From: DATAEY01 sp045805565
GTDB lineage: Bacteria > Actinomycetota > Thermoleophilia > Solirubrobacterales > Solirubrobacteraceae
Assembly: GCA_045805565.1 (NCBI GenBank)
Contig: JBJMKZ010000050.1
Span: 1 to 64,000, forward strand
Length of the DNA stretch: 64,000 nt
Direction of reading: 5' to 3'
Below are positions 32,508 to 41,194 of this stretch, in pieces (position 1 is the first letter of the stretch; the number at the start of each line of letters is the position of its first letter). Both the position numbers and the translations under genes were made by a program. A model generated the notes under the pieces. The model worked only from the letters and a program-made list of their open reading frames with translations. It was not told where the DNA came from and ran no database searches.

Positions 32508-33614
32508 TTGACCAGGGTGCCGCGCCCGGCGCTGTCACTCGTCGCTCAGGGCGCCGCGGCGCTCTGGCTGCTGTTGGCCGCGCAGGTGTCACCGGCGCGT
32601 GCGGCGGCGGCGCCCACCGCGGCCGGGCCGGCGGTTGCGCCGCTGGACGCGTCGCGCCTCGGTCGCTCGCCCGTGGCGATCCGCGACCGCGAGATGAGCC
32701 CGGCCGCTGCCAACCGCGCGCTGCGCCCGGAACCCGGCAGCTTCGACGGCCGCTACCCGGTCGGCGACGGCCACACCGTTCGCGTGATCCTGTCGGCGTT
32801 CTTCCCCCCCGGGCCCGCCCTCCCGCAGTCGGTGGCCGGCTTCATGGGGAGGCTGGTCCACGGCGCCGAGATGGACCGCGTCACCGTCTTCCTGGCGCCC
32901 CGGGAGGAGATCGCCCTGGCGTGCGGCGCGGGCGCGCTGGCCTGCTACAGCCAGCTCGACAACCTCATGCTGGTTCCGGCCGCGACGTCGTCCGACGGCA
33001 TTTCCCGCGAGGAGATCATCGCGCATGAATACGGCCACGCCGTGGCGAATGCCCGCAGCAACTTCCCCTTCCCGGCGATCGCGTTCGGGACCAAGCGGTG
33101 GGCCACCTACGAGCACGTGTGCCAGCGGGTGTTCAGCGGTCCGCGCCCGAAGTCTCCTGCGGCCAGCTACCGGCAGGCGCCTGGTGAGGCGTTCGCCGAC
33201 TCCTACCGGATCCTCAACGGAGGAAGCCCGGCGCTGTGGGCGTTCGACCGCAGATATTTCCCCAACGCCATCGCCTTGAGGGCCATCCGGCTCGACGTGC
33301 TGCGGCCCTGGTCCCAGCGCCCGCCGTTCTCGCTGCGGGGCGCCTTCTCCCCCTTTCGATCCGGCTCGACCCGACGGTTTCGGATCGTCACCCCGCTGGA
33401 CGGGCTCGTACGCTTGACCCTCACCGCACCACCGGGGGCCAACTACGACCTCGAGATGCGGATGCCGCGCGGACGCCCCCCGGTGACCAGATCGGCGCGG
33501 CCGGGGCGGATCGAGCGCCTGGCCAGCGTGATCTGCGGCAGCCGGGTGGTATTCGTGACGGTGCGTCGCGCGAGCGGATCCGGCCGCTTCCGCCTCAGCG
33601 TCTCGAGACCCTGA
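32508..33614 (+). CDS. Secreted zincin-like protein with HEYGH motif
   Basis: 368 residues. A signal peptide (about 8-32, ending near SPARAAA) precedes a mature protein with EEIIAHEYGHAVANARS, an HExxH zinc site, and a later PGEAFADSYRILNGG whose Glu could be the third ligand as in gluzincins. A beta-rich C-terminal region (TRRFRIVTPLDGLVRLTLTAP to FRLSVSRP) looks like a pre-peptidase C-terminal or carbohydrate-binding domain. TTG start with CAGGAGGA upstream. Predicted extracellular protease of no named family. TACAGT at 32457 is a possible -10. Confidence 0.72.
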   Translation: MTRVPRPALSLVAQGAAALWLLLAAQVSPARAAAAPTAAGPAVAPLDASRLGRSPVAIRDREMSPAAANRALRPEPGSFDGRYPVGDGHTVRVILSAFFPPGPALPQSVAGFMGRLVHGAEMDRVTVFLAPREEIALACGAGALACYSQLDNLMLVPAATSSDGISREEIIAHEYGHAVANARSNFPFPAIAFGTKRWATYEHVCQRVFSGPRPKSPAASYRQAPGEAFADSYRILNGGSPALWAFDRRYFPNAIALRAIRLDVLRPWSQRPPFSLRGAFSPFRSGSTRRFRIVTPLDGLVRLTLTAPPGANYDLEMRMPRGRPPVTRSARPGRIERLASVICGSRVVFVTVRRASGSGRFRLSVSRP

Positions 33615-33621
33615 CCGACGC

Positions 33622-34116
33622 TCAGCCCGGTTGCACCACGATCGCGTCGCCCACCGCGATCGAGCCGCCCGCCACCAGGTCCGCCCTCAGCCCGCCCCGC
33701 CCCGCCAGCCCGCTCAGCACCCCCGGATGGGTGAGCCGAGCCAGGTGCGTGCACGGCTCGCAGGGGCGGACCCCGACGCAGGTCGCGTTCCCGATCAGGA
33801 AGCGGCGGCCCAGCAGGGCGTCGAGGGCGATCCCCCGGGTGAGCAGGTTGCGCCGGCTGGCGGCCCCGGTGAGCTCGATGCCGTGCTCGGCAGCCAGCGC
33901 CTCCAGGGCCTCGGCGGCGATCAGCGTCAGGTCGCGACCGTTGCCGCGCCCCTTCCACGAGAACGACCCGGTCCCGTCGTGGTAGCGGTCGCCCTCCAGT
34001 CCGCGACCGCAGGCCGCACGGACGCGCGTCACGGCGACCGGCAGCTCCCGAGCTCGAGGCGAGAGGAAGATCGCCTCCACCCGACCGCCGTTGCCGCTGC
34101 CGCCCGGCGCCATCAC
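33622..34116 (-). CDS. MOSC-domain protein
   Basis: 164 residues of the MOSC fold (molybdenum cofactor sulfurase C-terminal), predicted to bind Mo-cofactor or handle sulfur. VEAIFLSPRARELPV, GLEGDRYHDGTGSFS, LTLIAAEALEAL, TGAASRRNLLTRG and the Cys in VGVRPCEPCTHLARL are typical. The late VLSGLAGRGGLRADLVAGG completes the fold. The GTG at 34116 is set by TAGCCT at 7 bases; the ATG next to it is equally usable. It stands alone. Confidence 0.85.
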   Translation of the reverse strand: MMAPGGSGNGGRVEAIFLSPRARELPVAVTRVRAACGRGLEGDRYHDGTGSFSWKGRGNGRDLTLIAAEALEALAAEHGIELTGAASRRNLLTRGIALDALLGRRFLIGNATCVGVRPCEPCTHLARLTHPGVLSGLAGRGGLRADLVAGGSIAVGDAIVVQPG

Positions 34117-34123
34117 GCGTGCC

Positions 34124-34129
34124 AGGCTA
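34124..34129 (-). promoter_or_regulatory. -10 box of the MOSC gene (leaderless)
   Basis: TAGCCT on the reverse strand, 7 bases before GTG 34116. Confidence 0.6.
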
Positions 34130-34135
34130 CCTGGG

Positions 34136-35896
34136 TCAGCGTCGCGCCAGCTCGCGTTCGGTGGCCTCCAGCACCTCGCGCCGGCGCCGATGGGAACCCT
34201 CGTAGAGACGGACCACCCCAAGCTCCGCATCGGCCGAGGCCGCGAGCCGGTCCACGATCTGCGGCGCCTGCATGCTGTCGTAGTTGGGCCACGGCTCCTC
34301 GACATGCAGCTCGGGGCCGGCCCCCTCCTCGGCCCCGGGCTCGGCGGACTCGGCCACCAGCCCGACCCCCTCGTCCACGTGCTCGGGCTCGGGCTCAAGG
34401 GCCTCGGCCGGGCCTCGGGCCGGCTCGTCGGCGGGCGGCGCCGGCTCGTCGGCGGGCGGCGCCGGCTCGTCGGCGGGCGGCGTGGGCGTCTCCGGCGTCG
34501 CCTGGGTCACGGGCGCCACTTCCGCCGCCTCGGCGAGCTCGGTCAGTGCCGCCTCGAAGTCGCCGGCCAGCGCGTCCAGCTCGGGCAGCGCCTCGAAGTC
34601 GGCACTCAGCCCGAAGTGCATGCCGCCGTTGTAGGAAACGATCGCCACGCCCAGCGCCAGGTTCTTGCCCAGCGGGACCATCGGGAAGATGTCCTCGAGC
34701 TGGCGCCCCTCGAACGACAGGGCGTCCTGGGGACCGGGCACGTTGGTGACCACGAGATTGACGAAGCGCTGACGCGCGGTCAGCCGCGCCGCCTGGTCGA
34801 GCAGGTTGGGAGGGGCGAAGCCGGCCAGCTCGGTGAGCGCCTGCGCTCCGACCGCCTGTCCGGAGTCCTTGATCTGACGGGTCACGCCGCTGATCCGCCG
34901 CAGGCAGGTGGCGGGGTGCTCGCAGGAGACCGGCAGCGGCACGATCATTCCCGACACCCGGTTCCCGGTCTCCACGCGCTCGTCCTCTGCCCTCACCGAG
35001 ATCGGGACGAACGCCTTGAGCTCCAGGCCGTCGGTCTCCCAGCCGCGCCGCTCGAGGTCACGCCGCAGGGCGCGGGTGACCACCGTGAGCACCACGTCGT
35101 TGACGGTTCCGCCCAGCTCGTTCTTGATCGCCTTCATCTCCTCCAGCCCCGCGCGGACCCAAGCGAAGCGGCGGTCGCCTCCGATCGGGCGGTTGTACGG
35201 CGACGGCGGCGCCGGGCTCAGGCCCGCCCACGCCATCGCGCCGAGCCCGACCGCGAGCTCCAGCGCGCGCCCGGCGACCCTCCGCGGCCGCCGGAGCAGG
35301 GCCAGCGCCGGTCGTACCAGCTCGGCCGGCATGGTGGCGCGCTCGAGCAGAGCCTCGGCTAGCAGCGCCACGCCGGCCGGCGAGGGACGCGGTCGCCACG
35401 GCCCCGAGTCCGCGTCCGCGGGCTCCTCCTCGGAGGAGAACAGGACGCTGAGCAGGTCGAGGCCCGAGATGCCGTCCACCAGCGCGTGGTGGGTCTTGGA
35501 GACGACCGCGAACCTGCCGCCCTCGAGACCCTCCACCAGCCACAGCTCCCACAGCGGCCGCTGCCGCGTGAGCGGCTGCGAGAAGACCCTCGCCGTCAGC
35601 ACCTGCAGCTCGTATTCGGTGCCTGGCCTGGGCAATGCGGTGGCACGGACGTGGAAGCGCACGTCGAAGACGGGATCGTCCACCCACTTGGGACGGCCCT
35701 GGCCGAGCGGGATCGGCGCCAGCTTCTGGCGGTAGCGCGGGACGAGGTCCAACCGGGAACCCACGAACGAGACGAAATCGTCGTAGGGGGGCGGCTCGCC
35801 CTCGAAGATCATCACCGCCCCGACGTGCATGTGGGACGAGCCGTCCTCGAGGTGCAGGAATGAGGCGTCGAGGGGAGTGAGGCGGTCGCTGGCCAT
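34136..35896 (-). CDS. Wax ester synthase/diacylglycerol acyltransferase (WS/DGAT) with C-terminal tail domain
   Basis: 586 residues, longer than the usual 460-480. The catalytic HHxxxDG is present as THHALVDGISGLD at about 142-154, with LTPLDASFLHLED, RPLWELWLVEGL, and PLPVSCEHP and TNVPGPQDAL typical of the family. It makes triacylglycerol or wax esters from acyl-CoA. After about 470 a disordered tail holds three PPADEPA repeats, then a helical end (NYDSMQAPQIVDRLAASAD to RELARR) that resembles a short domain found at the C-terminus of other actinobacterial proteins. Confidence 0.9.
   Translation of the reverse strand: MASDRLTPLDASFLHLEDGSSHMHVGAVMIFEGEPPPYDDFVSFVGSRLDLVPRYRQKLAPIPLGQGRPKWVDDPVFDVRFHVRATALPRPGTEYELQVLTARVFSQPLTRQRPLWELWLVEGLEGGRFAVVSKTHHALVDGISGLDLLSVLFSSEEEPADADSGPWRPRPSPAGVALLAEALLERATMPAELVRPALALLRRPRRVAGRALELAVGLGAMAWAGLSPAPPSPYNRPIGGDRRFAWVRAGLEEMKAIKNELGGTVNDVVLTVVTRALRRDLERRGWETDGLELKAFVPISVRAEDERVETGNRVSGMIVPLPVSCEHPATCLRRISGVTRQIKDSGQAVGAQALTELAGFAPPNLLDQAARLTARQRFVNLVVTNVPGPQDALSFEGRQLEDIFPMVPLGKNLALGVAIVSYNGGMHFGLSADFEALPELDALAGDFEAALTELAEAAEVAPVTQATPETPTPPADEPAPPADEPAPPADEPARGPAEALEPEPEHVDEGVGLVAESAEPGAEEGAGPELHVEEPWPNYDSMQAPQIVDRLAASADAELGVVRLYEGSHRRRREVLEATERELARR
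34421..34482 (-). repeat. Tandem 21-base repeat inside the WS/DGAT gene
   Basis: Two perfect 21-base copies (34421-34441, 34442-34462) and a third matching 20 bases encode three PPADEPA units in the linker. Copy number may vary by slippage. Confidence 0.9.
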
Positions 35897-35994
35897 GGCG
35901 GGGTCCTACCCGGGCGGCGCGGCGACCTATCCCCCGGGTGGTCCAGGGCGGTTCCCGGCGCGCTCGGTGGCGACGGTTCCCGCCGCTTTGGCGC

Positions 35995-36000
35995 TACGGT
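35995..36000 (+). promoter_or_regulatory. -10 box of the DMT gene (leaderless)
   Basis: TACGGT, 6 bases before ATG 36007. Confidence 0.55.
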
Positions 36001-36006
36001 CACTCG

Positions 36007-36909
36007 ATGCTCGCGGTCCTACTGGCGCTCGCCGCGGCGTTCCTGTTCGCGGCCGGAAGCGTGCTCCAGCAGAAGGCGGCCGCCACCGCGACCGACGAGG
36101 AGGCGCGGCGTGCGGGCTTCCTCCTGCAGCTGGCGCGGCGGCCCGCCTGGCTCGCCGGCATCGCGATGGACGCCCTGGGCTTCGCCTGCCAGGCGACGGC
36201 CCTGGGAGTGGGGCGGATCATCGTGGTCCAGCCGCTGCTGACCACCACGATGGTGTTCGCGCTTCCCCTCGGCGCCCGCGTCACGCGGCAGCGCGTGGGG
36301 CGTCGGCAGATCATCGGAGCGCTGGCGGTGACGGTCGGAGTGGCGGCCTTCCTGCTGATCAGCCGCCCGGCCGGCGGTCGCAACGACGCCCCCGCGGCCC
36401 ACTGGCTGGCCGCCGCGGCCCCGATCGCCGCTGGGGCCGTGCTCCTCCTCGTGGCCGGCGCGCATCGGCGCCCGGCGCTGAAGGCGGCAATGCTCGGAAC
36501 CGCCGCCGGCCTCATGTTCGGACTGGGCGCAGCCCTGACCAAGGCGACCGTCGACCGGCTCGATCGCGGGGTGCTCGCGCTCGTCCTCGATTGGCACCTC
36601 TACGCGGTCATCGTGGTCGGCTACGTGAGCATGACCCTCATCGCGGGGGCCCTGCAGACCCGGGAGCTGGCGCCGGCCATCGCCACCTCGATGTCCCTGG
36701 ACGCGCTGACCAGCATCCTGCTGGGATCGGCGCTGTTCGGCGAGTCCATCCGCCACACCCCGGGCGCCGTCGCCGGCTCGGTCGTCGCGCTGATGGTCAT
36801 GTTCGCGGGCCTCGCGGTCCTGGCACGCGCCCAGCCGGCCGAGCCGCGGCCCCCGCCGGTAGCGGCGCCGTCAGGCCCGGCGCGACTCGTACGCCGTACC
36901 ATCGTCTAG
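36007..36909 (+). CDS. DMT/EamA-like transporter
   Basis: 300-residue integral membrane protein with about nine or ten helices in two repeats. AAAFLFAAGSVLQQKAAATA at the N-terminus, FACQATALGVGRIIVVQPLL in the middle and ATSMSLDALTSILLGSALFGE match a group of magnesium-transporter-like or multidrug DMT proteins. ATG 36007 rather than an upstream start is supported by the promoter and by the position of the first helix. Substrate unknown. Confidence 0.82.
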   Translation: MLAVLLALAAAFLFAAGSVLQQKAAATATDEEARRAGFLLQLARRPAWLAGIAMDALGFACQATALGVGRIIVVQPLLTTTMVFALPLGARVTRQRVGRRQIIGALAVTVGVAAFLLISRPAGGRNDAPAAHWLAAAAPIAAGAVLLLVAGAHRRPALKAAMLGTAAGLMFGLGAALTKATVDRLDRGVLALVLDWHLYAVIVVGYVSMTLIAGALQTRELAPAIATSMSLDALTSILLGSALFGESIRHTPGAVAGSVVALMVMFAGLAVLARAQPAEPRPPPVAAPSGPARLVRRTIV

Positions 36910-37019
36910 CCGCCCGGATGCCTCCCGACTAGCCATTGGCTGCACCGATGGACGCGGTTCGTCATCATGTATTGCTTCGTCCCACGGCGCGGAGCGATCC
37001 AGCCCGGACAGGCCTGACC

Positions 37020-37679
37020 TTGGAACGCCATCCTCGACCCTCCCGCCCACTGGCGCTGCTGTTGACCGGCGGCCTGCTGGCCCTTGCCGCCGCCGGCTGC
37101 GGCGGTACCGACAAGATCACCCCGGTATCGGATCCGACCGGAGCGACGACCCCCAAGCCCACGGTCAAATTCTCGGGGTCGGGCGGGCTCGTCTCGCTGG
37201 GGGGGAAGTCCGGGAAGGGCGGCAACGGCAACGGCGGGGGCCATGGCGGCAACGGGAACGGCTGGGCGAACTTGGGCGGCGGCCACGGCGGGAAGGGCAA
37301 CGGCAACGGCAACGGCAACAACGCCAACGCCAACGGCTTCCCGCGCACCGACGGCAATCCCAAGACCTCGTCACAGCCGGGAGATATAGCCGGGGCGGTC
37401 GACTGCAAGACCAATGACTCCGGCGACTCCGGCAAGTCCGGCGACTCCGGCAAGTCCGGCGACTCCGGCAACTCGAGCGACTGCGTCGCGACCATCAACT
37501 GCACCAACGTCCGCCTGCCCGGGCCCGAATGCTGCCCGTTCCCCATCCCCTCCGACGAGGGCGGCGGCAAGCGCAAGGGCTCCTCGAAGGGTGCCTGCCC
37601 GAAGGCTGAGTCCGACCAGACCAAGAGCTCGTCGGACAAGCAGGGTCACAAGGGCAAGGGCAAGGGCAAGAGCAACTAG
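37020..37679 (+). CDS. Gly/Asn/Lys-rich secreted lipoprotein
   Basis: 219 residues from TTG 37020, giving a compact lipoprotein signal: basic ERHPRPSRP, hydrophobic LALLLTGGLLALA, lipobox AAGC. The mature part has Gly-Asn-Gly repeats (GNGNGGGHGGNGNG), two and a half DSGKSG units, four to five Cys (DCKT, DCVATINCTN, PECCPFP) and a Lys/Gly tail ending HKGKGKGKSN. No family recognised. Likely a low-complexity surface protein. ATG 36948 is a possible earlier start, which would push the signal too far inward. Confidence 0.6.
   Translation: MERHPRPSRPLALLLTGGLLALAAAGCGGTDKITPVSDPTGATTPKPTVKFSGSGGLVSLGGKSGKGGNGNGGGHGGNGNGWANLGGGHGGKGNGNGNGNNANANGFPRTDGNPKTSSQPGDIAGAVDCKTNDSGDSGKSGDSGKSGDSGNSSDCVATINCTNVRLPGPECCPFPIPSDEGGGKRKGSSKGACPKAESDQTKSSSDKQGHKGKGKGKSN
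37416..37472 (+). repeat. Imperfect tandem 18-base repeat (DSGKSG)
   Basis: Unit GACTCCGGCAAGTCCGGC occurs twice in full (37425-37442, 37443-37460) with partial copies on both sides, inside the lipoprotein gene. Confidence 0.85.
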
Positions 37680-37702
37680 CCCGCCGGCCGGGGCGACGGC
37701 GC

Positions 37703-39601
37703 CTAGTCGGAGTCGTCGTCCTCGTAGAGCGAGTCGAAGCGCTCCTTCTCGCGCTCATAGACGACGTTGCGCTTGACCTTCATCGTCGGCGTCAGCTCGC
37801 CCTCGTCCTGCGAGAGCTCGCGGTCGAGGATCGTGAACTTCTTCACCTGCTCGATGCGCGAGAACTCCTGGTTGGCGTTCTCGATCGCCTTCTCGATCTC
37901 CGCCCGCACCTTGTCGTCCTCGGCCATCTCGCTCAGGTCCGCGTCCACGCCGGCCTGCTCGGCCAGGTCGTCGGCCTCGTCCTCGTCGAGCGTGATCAGC
38001 GCCACCAGGTAGGGGCGGTCGTCGCCGTAGACCACCGCCTCGGAGATCCAGCGGCTGTCCTTGATCGCGTTCTCGATGTTCGACGGGGTGATGTTCTTGC
38101 CGCTCGAAGTGACGATGATGTCCTTGGTGCGCCCGGTGATGCGCAGGAAGCCGTCCTCGTCGAGGCGGCCCAAGTCGCCGGTGTGGAACCAGCCCTCGTC
38201 GTCGAGCGCCTCGCGGGTCTCCTCCTCGCGGTGGTAGTAGCCCTTGAACACGTGGGGGCCGCGGATCAGGATCTCGCCGCCGGTGTCAGCGTCGTCACCC
38301 TCCTCCTCGCCCGACCCCTCGTCGTCGTCTCGGTCGTCGCCCGACTCCTCCTCGTCGCCGGGCGCGTCGCCGATCTCCACCTCGGTGTCCGGCAGCGCCT
38401 TGCCGACGGTGCCGAACCGGAACTCGTCGGGGGTGTTGGAGGTGGCCACCGCGGATGTCTCCGTCGCCCCGTAGCCCTCGAGCACCAGCACGCCGCAGGC
38501 GTCGAAGAACTCCAGCAGCTCCTGGGCCACGGGGGCGGCGCCGGTGAGCGCCAGCCGGACCTGGCCGCCGAACAGCTCACGGACGTTGGAGAGGACCTGG
38601 CGGTCGGCCAGCTCGTACTCGGCCTTGAGCACCGGCCCCGGTGACTCGCCGCTGCGCTCGAGCTCGCGCATCTGGCGGCCGGCCTCGATCGCCTTGTCGA
38701 AGAGCTTCTGCTTGACCCCGCCTTCGGCCCGGGCGCGCGCCTGGGAGTAGATCTTCTCGAAGATGCGGGGCACCGCGGGGAAGTGGGTCGGCTTGACGTC
38801 CCGCAGGTTGGAGACGAGGTTGTCCTTGTCGCCGTCCCAGTAGGCCAGCGTGGCGCCCACGTCGAGGGCCAGCATCTGAGTCATGCGGGTGAGCGTGTGG
38901 GCGAGCGGGAGGAAGACGAAGAACACGGGGTCCTCGCCGAGGTCACCGACCGCCTCCTCGAGCATCGAGCAGTTGGTCCGGTAGTTGCCGTGGGTGACCA
39001 TGCAGCCCTTCGGCGCGCCCGTCGTGCCCGAGGTGTAGATCAGGGTCATCAGGTCGTCGGGCTCCACGCCGCGGGCGAGCTCCTCGAATCGCTCGTCGTC
39101 GATCTCCTCGCCGCGCGACGCCAGCTCGTTGAGCGACATCGCCTGCTCCGAGTCCCCGTCCGAGAAGACCACGAGATGCTCCACCGCGGGGACGTCGTCC
39201 ATGACCTCCTCGATCTTTCCGAGTTGCTCGGCGTCCTCGCAGAACACCAGCTTCGCCTCGGAGTCCTCCAGGACGTGCCGACACTCGTCGGGAGAGTTGG
39301 TGTGGTAGATCGGCGCGACCACCGCGCCGATGCACAGCGCCGCCAGGTCGGCCAGCGTCCATTCGGCCGAGGTCTCGCCGAGGATCGCGACGCGGTCGCC
39401 GGGCTCGATGCCCAGCGCCAGCAGGCCCTTGGCGTTGGCCTTGACGTGCTCGCCGAGCTCCGCGTAGGAGATCTCCGTCCATTCCCCGTCGCGCTGGAAC
39501 TTCAGCGCCGTGCCCTCGTGCTGCTCGCTGGCGCCCAACAGCATGTCCGCCATCGTGCGCGACTCGACGCTCAGTTCCGTGGCGGAAGTGGTGGTCGCCA
39601 C
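37703..39601 (-). CDS. Long-chain fatty acid-CoA ligase (AMP-forming) with acidic insert
   Basis: 632 residues. Activates fatty acids to acyl-CoA through acyl-AMP. The AMP-binding P-loop IYTSGTTGAPKG, FVFLPLAHTLTRM, LEGYGATETSAV, WFHTGDLGRLDEDGF, GRTKDIIVTSSGKNITPSNIE and the C-terminal Lys in TPTMKVKRNVV are all present. Odd: between EVEIGDAPG and GEILIRG, normally a few residues, lies a roughly 28-residue block of Asp, Glu, Gly and Ser (about 411-440). GTG 39601 follows AAGGAG by 5 bases; the ATG at 39628 would include that Shine-Dalgarno. Confidence 0.9.
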   Translation of the reverse strand: MATTTSATELSVESRTMADMLLGASEQHEGTALKFQRDGEWTEISYAELGEHVKANAKGLLALGIEPGDRVAILGETSAEWTLADLAALCIGAVVAPIYHTNSPDECRHVLEDSEAKLVFCEDAEQLGKIEEVMDDVPAVEHLVVFSDGDSEQAMSLNELASRGEEIDDERFEELARGVEPDDLMTLIYTSGTTGAPKGCMVTHGNYRTNCSMLEEAVGDLGEDPVFFVFLPLAHTLTRMTQMLALDVGATLAYWDGDKDNLVSNLRDVKPTHFPAVPRIFEKIYSQARARAEGGVKQKLFDKAIEAGRQMRELERSGESPGPVLKAEYELADRQVLSNVRELFGGQVRLALTGAAPVAQELLEFFDACGVLVLEGYGATETSAVATSNTPDEFRFGTVGKALPDTEVEIGDAPGDEEESGDDRDDDEGSGEEEGDDADTGGEILIRGPHVFKGYYHREEETREALDDEGWFHTGDLGRLDEDGFLRITGRTKDIIVTSSGKNITPSNIENAIKDSRWISEAVVYGDDRPYLVALITLDEDEADDLAEQAGVDADLSEMAEDDKVRAEIEKAIENANQEFSRIEQVKKFTILDRELSQDEGELTPTMKVKRNVVYEREKERFDSLYEDDDSD

Positions 39602-39677
39602 AGGCTCTCCTTTCCTCTCGCTCGACATCAGCCTTCCCGGAACCCATCCACGTCATGCGCGGGTCCGGGCAACGGGC

Positions 39678-39683
39678 TAAGGT
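39678..39683 (+). promoter_or_regulatory. -10 box of the gene at 39691 (leaderless)
   Basis: TAAGGT, 7 bases before the GTG. Confidence 0.6.
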
Positions 39684-39690
39684 CCGCGCA

Positions 39691-39996
39691 GTGGGACGTC
39701 TGCTGCCCGCGCTCTACCTGATCGGCCGCCTGGTCGCGGTCGCCGCCGCGATCGTGGCGGCGCTCATCGCGCTGGCCATCGTCCTGCACGTGCTGGGAGC
39801 CAATCCCCGCAACGGAATCGCCGCCGTGATCCACGACGTCGCGCGAACCCTGGTCGGGCCGTTCGACGGCATGTTCACGGTGCGCGATCGCCGGGTCGAG
39901 CTGGCGGTCAACTGGGGGATCGCGATGGTCGTCTATCTGATCGTCGGCTGGCTGATCTCCAGGCTCTTCACCCGGGTAGGGCCCGTCGAGCCCTGA
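39691..39996 (+). CDS. Small two-helix membrane protein
   Basis: 101 residues. First helix ALYLIGRLVAVAAAIVAALI plus ALAIVLHVLGA, a loop NPRNGIAAVIHDVARTLVGPFDGMF, and second helix NWGIAMVVYLIVGWLISRLF. No family recognised with confidence. GTG start fixed by TAAGGT at 7 bases. Sits between the ligase and glycosyltransferase genes as a single transcription unit. Confidence 0.7.
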   Translation: MGRLLPALYLIGRLVAVAAAIVAALIALAIVLHVLGANPRNGIAAVIHDVARTLVGPFDGMFTVRDRRVELAVNWGIAMVVYLIVGWLISRLFTRVGPVEP

Positions 39997-40045
39997 TCGC
40001 TGCCGCCGGCCCCGTCCGGCGACCGCCGCGAGCCGCCCGCTCGCC

Positions 40046-40051
40046 TATCCT
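40046..40051 (+). promoter_or_regulatory. -10 box of the glycosyltransferase gene (leaderless)
   Basis: TATCCT, 6 bases before GTG 40058. Confidence 0.6.
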
Positions 40052-40057
40052 CGCGAC

Positions 40058-41194
40058 GTGTCGGCGAACGGCTCTCCCTCGATCCTCATCTTCTCGGCCG
40101 CCATCGGCGAGGGCCACGACCTTCCGGCGCGAGCGCTGGCGCAGGGGTTGGCCGACGCCGCCCCGGGGGCGACCGTGCGCATCGAGGACGGGCTTGACGC
40201 CATGGGACCGCTCGTGCGCAAGGTGCTGATCGGAGGCTCGGCCTTCGACACCCGGCTGGGCCTGCGCATGTTCGAGCTCGAGCACCGGCTGATCACCGAC
40301 CTGCGGCCGACCCGCTGGCTCGCCGGCGCGCTGCTGTATGCATTCGGGGGGCGCGGGCTGAGCAGGCGCGTCGCCGCCCAGGCCGCGGACGTGGTGGTGT
40401 CGACCTATCCCGGCGTCACCGAGGTCCTCGCCAGGCTGCGGCGTCACGGCCGGCTCGCCGCCCCCGTCGTGTCGGCGATCACCGACCTGGCGTCGCTGCG
40501 CTACTGGGCAAGCCCCGGCGTCGACCTCCACCTCGTCACCCATCCCGAGTCGATCGACGAGGTCCGGACCATCGCTCCCGCCAGCCGAGTCGAGTGCGTC
40601 CAGGGGCTGACCTCGCCCGATTTCCTGGTGCCCTGCGACCGCCGGGAGGCGCGCCGGCGCCTGGCCATTCCGGACGGCACCCGGCTGGTCGTCGTCTCCG
40701 GCGGCGGTTGGGCGGTGGGAGACCTCCAAGGCGCCGCGGAGGTCGCGCTGGGGTTCCCGGATACCGTCGTCATCTGCCTGTGCGGCCGCAGCGAAGCGGT
40801 CCGAGAGCAGCTCCAGCGCAGGTTCGCCCGAGAGCCGCGGGTCCGGGTCGTGGGCTTCACCGACCAGATGAGCGAGCTGCTGTCGGCGGCGGACGCGCTG
40901 ATCCACTCGACCGCCGGCCTGACCGTGCTCGAGGCGCACATGCGCGGCTGTCCGGTGATCTCCTACGGCTGGGGTCGTGGCCACGTGAGGACCAACAACG
41001 AGGCGTTCCGCCGCTTCCGGCTGGCCGAGGTCGCGGCCACCCGCGACGACCTCGCCGCCGCGCTGCGGGCGGCGCTGGACGGGCCGCGGCCGTCCGCCAA
41101 CGGGTCGTTCGCCGACCTGCGCTCGGCCGCCTCGCTGGTGCTCTCGCTGGCCGGTCCCCAGCCCGCCGGCGCCGCGATCGCCAGTGCCGCATGA
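40058..41194 (+). CDS. MGDG-synthase/MurG-like glycosyltransferase (GT28 type)
   Basis: 378 residues. ILIFSAAIGEGHDLPARALA corresponds to the G-x-GH N-terminal loop of diacylglycerol glycosyltransferases. The C-terminal nucleotide-sugar half has LVVVSGGGWAVGD, VVGFTDQMSELLSAADALI and HSTAGLTVLEAHMRGCPVISY. It probably transfers a sugar to a lipid or polyprenyl acceptor at the inner membrane face. It overlaps the deacetylase gene by ATGA, pointing to a common glycan or glycolipid pathway. Confidence 0.82.
   Translation: MSANGSPSILIFSAAIGEGHDLPARALAQGLADAAPGATVRIEDGLDAMGPLVRKVLIGGSAFDTRLGLRMFELEHRLITDLRPTRWLAGALLYAFGGRGLSRRVAAQAADVVVSTYPGVTEVLARLRRHGRLAAPVVSAITDLASLRYWASPGVDLHLVTHPESIDEVRTIAPASRVECVQGLTSPDFLVPCDRREARRRLAIPDGTRLVVVSGGGWAVGDLQGAAEVALGFPDTVVICLCGRSEAVREQLQRRFAREPRVRVVGFTDQMSELLSAADALIHSTAGLTVLEAHMRGCPVISYGWGRGHVRTNNEAFRRFRLAEVAATRDDLAAALRAALDGPRPSANGSFADLRSAASLVLSLAGPQPAGAAIASAA

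Noticed and set aside
34421..34482. Possible CRISPR or mobile-element repeat
   Set aside because: Contiguous 21-base in-frame repeats inside the WS/DGAT coding region.
37416..37472. Possible CRISPR-like repeats
   Set aside because: The 18-base units are contiguous, have no spacers and encode a DSGKSG protein repeat.
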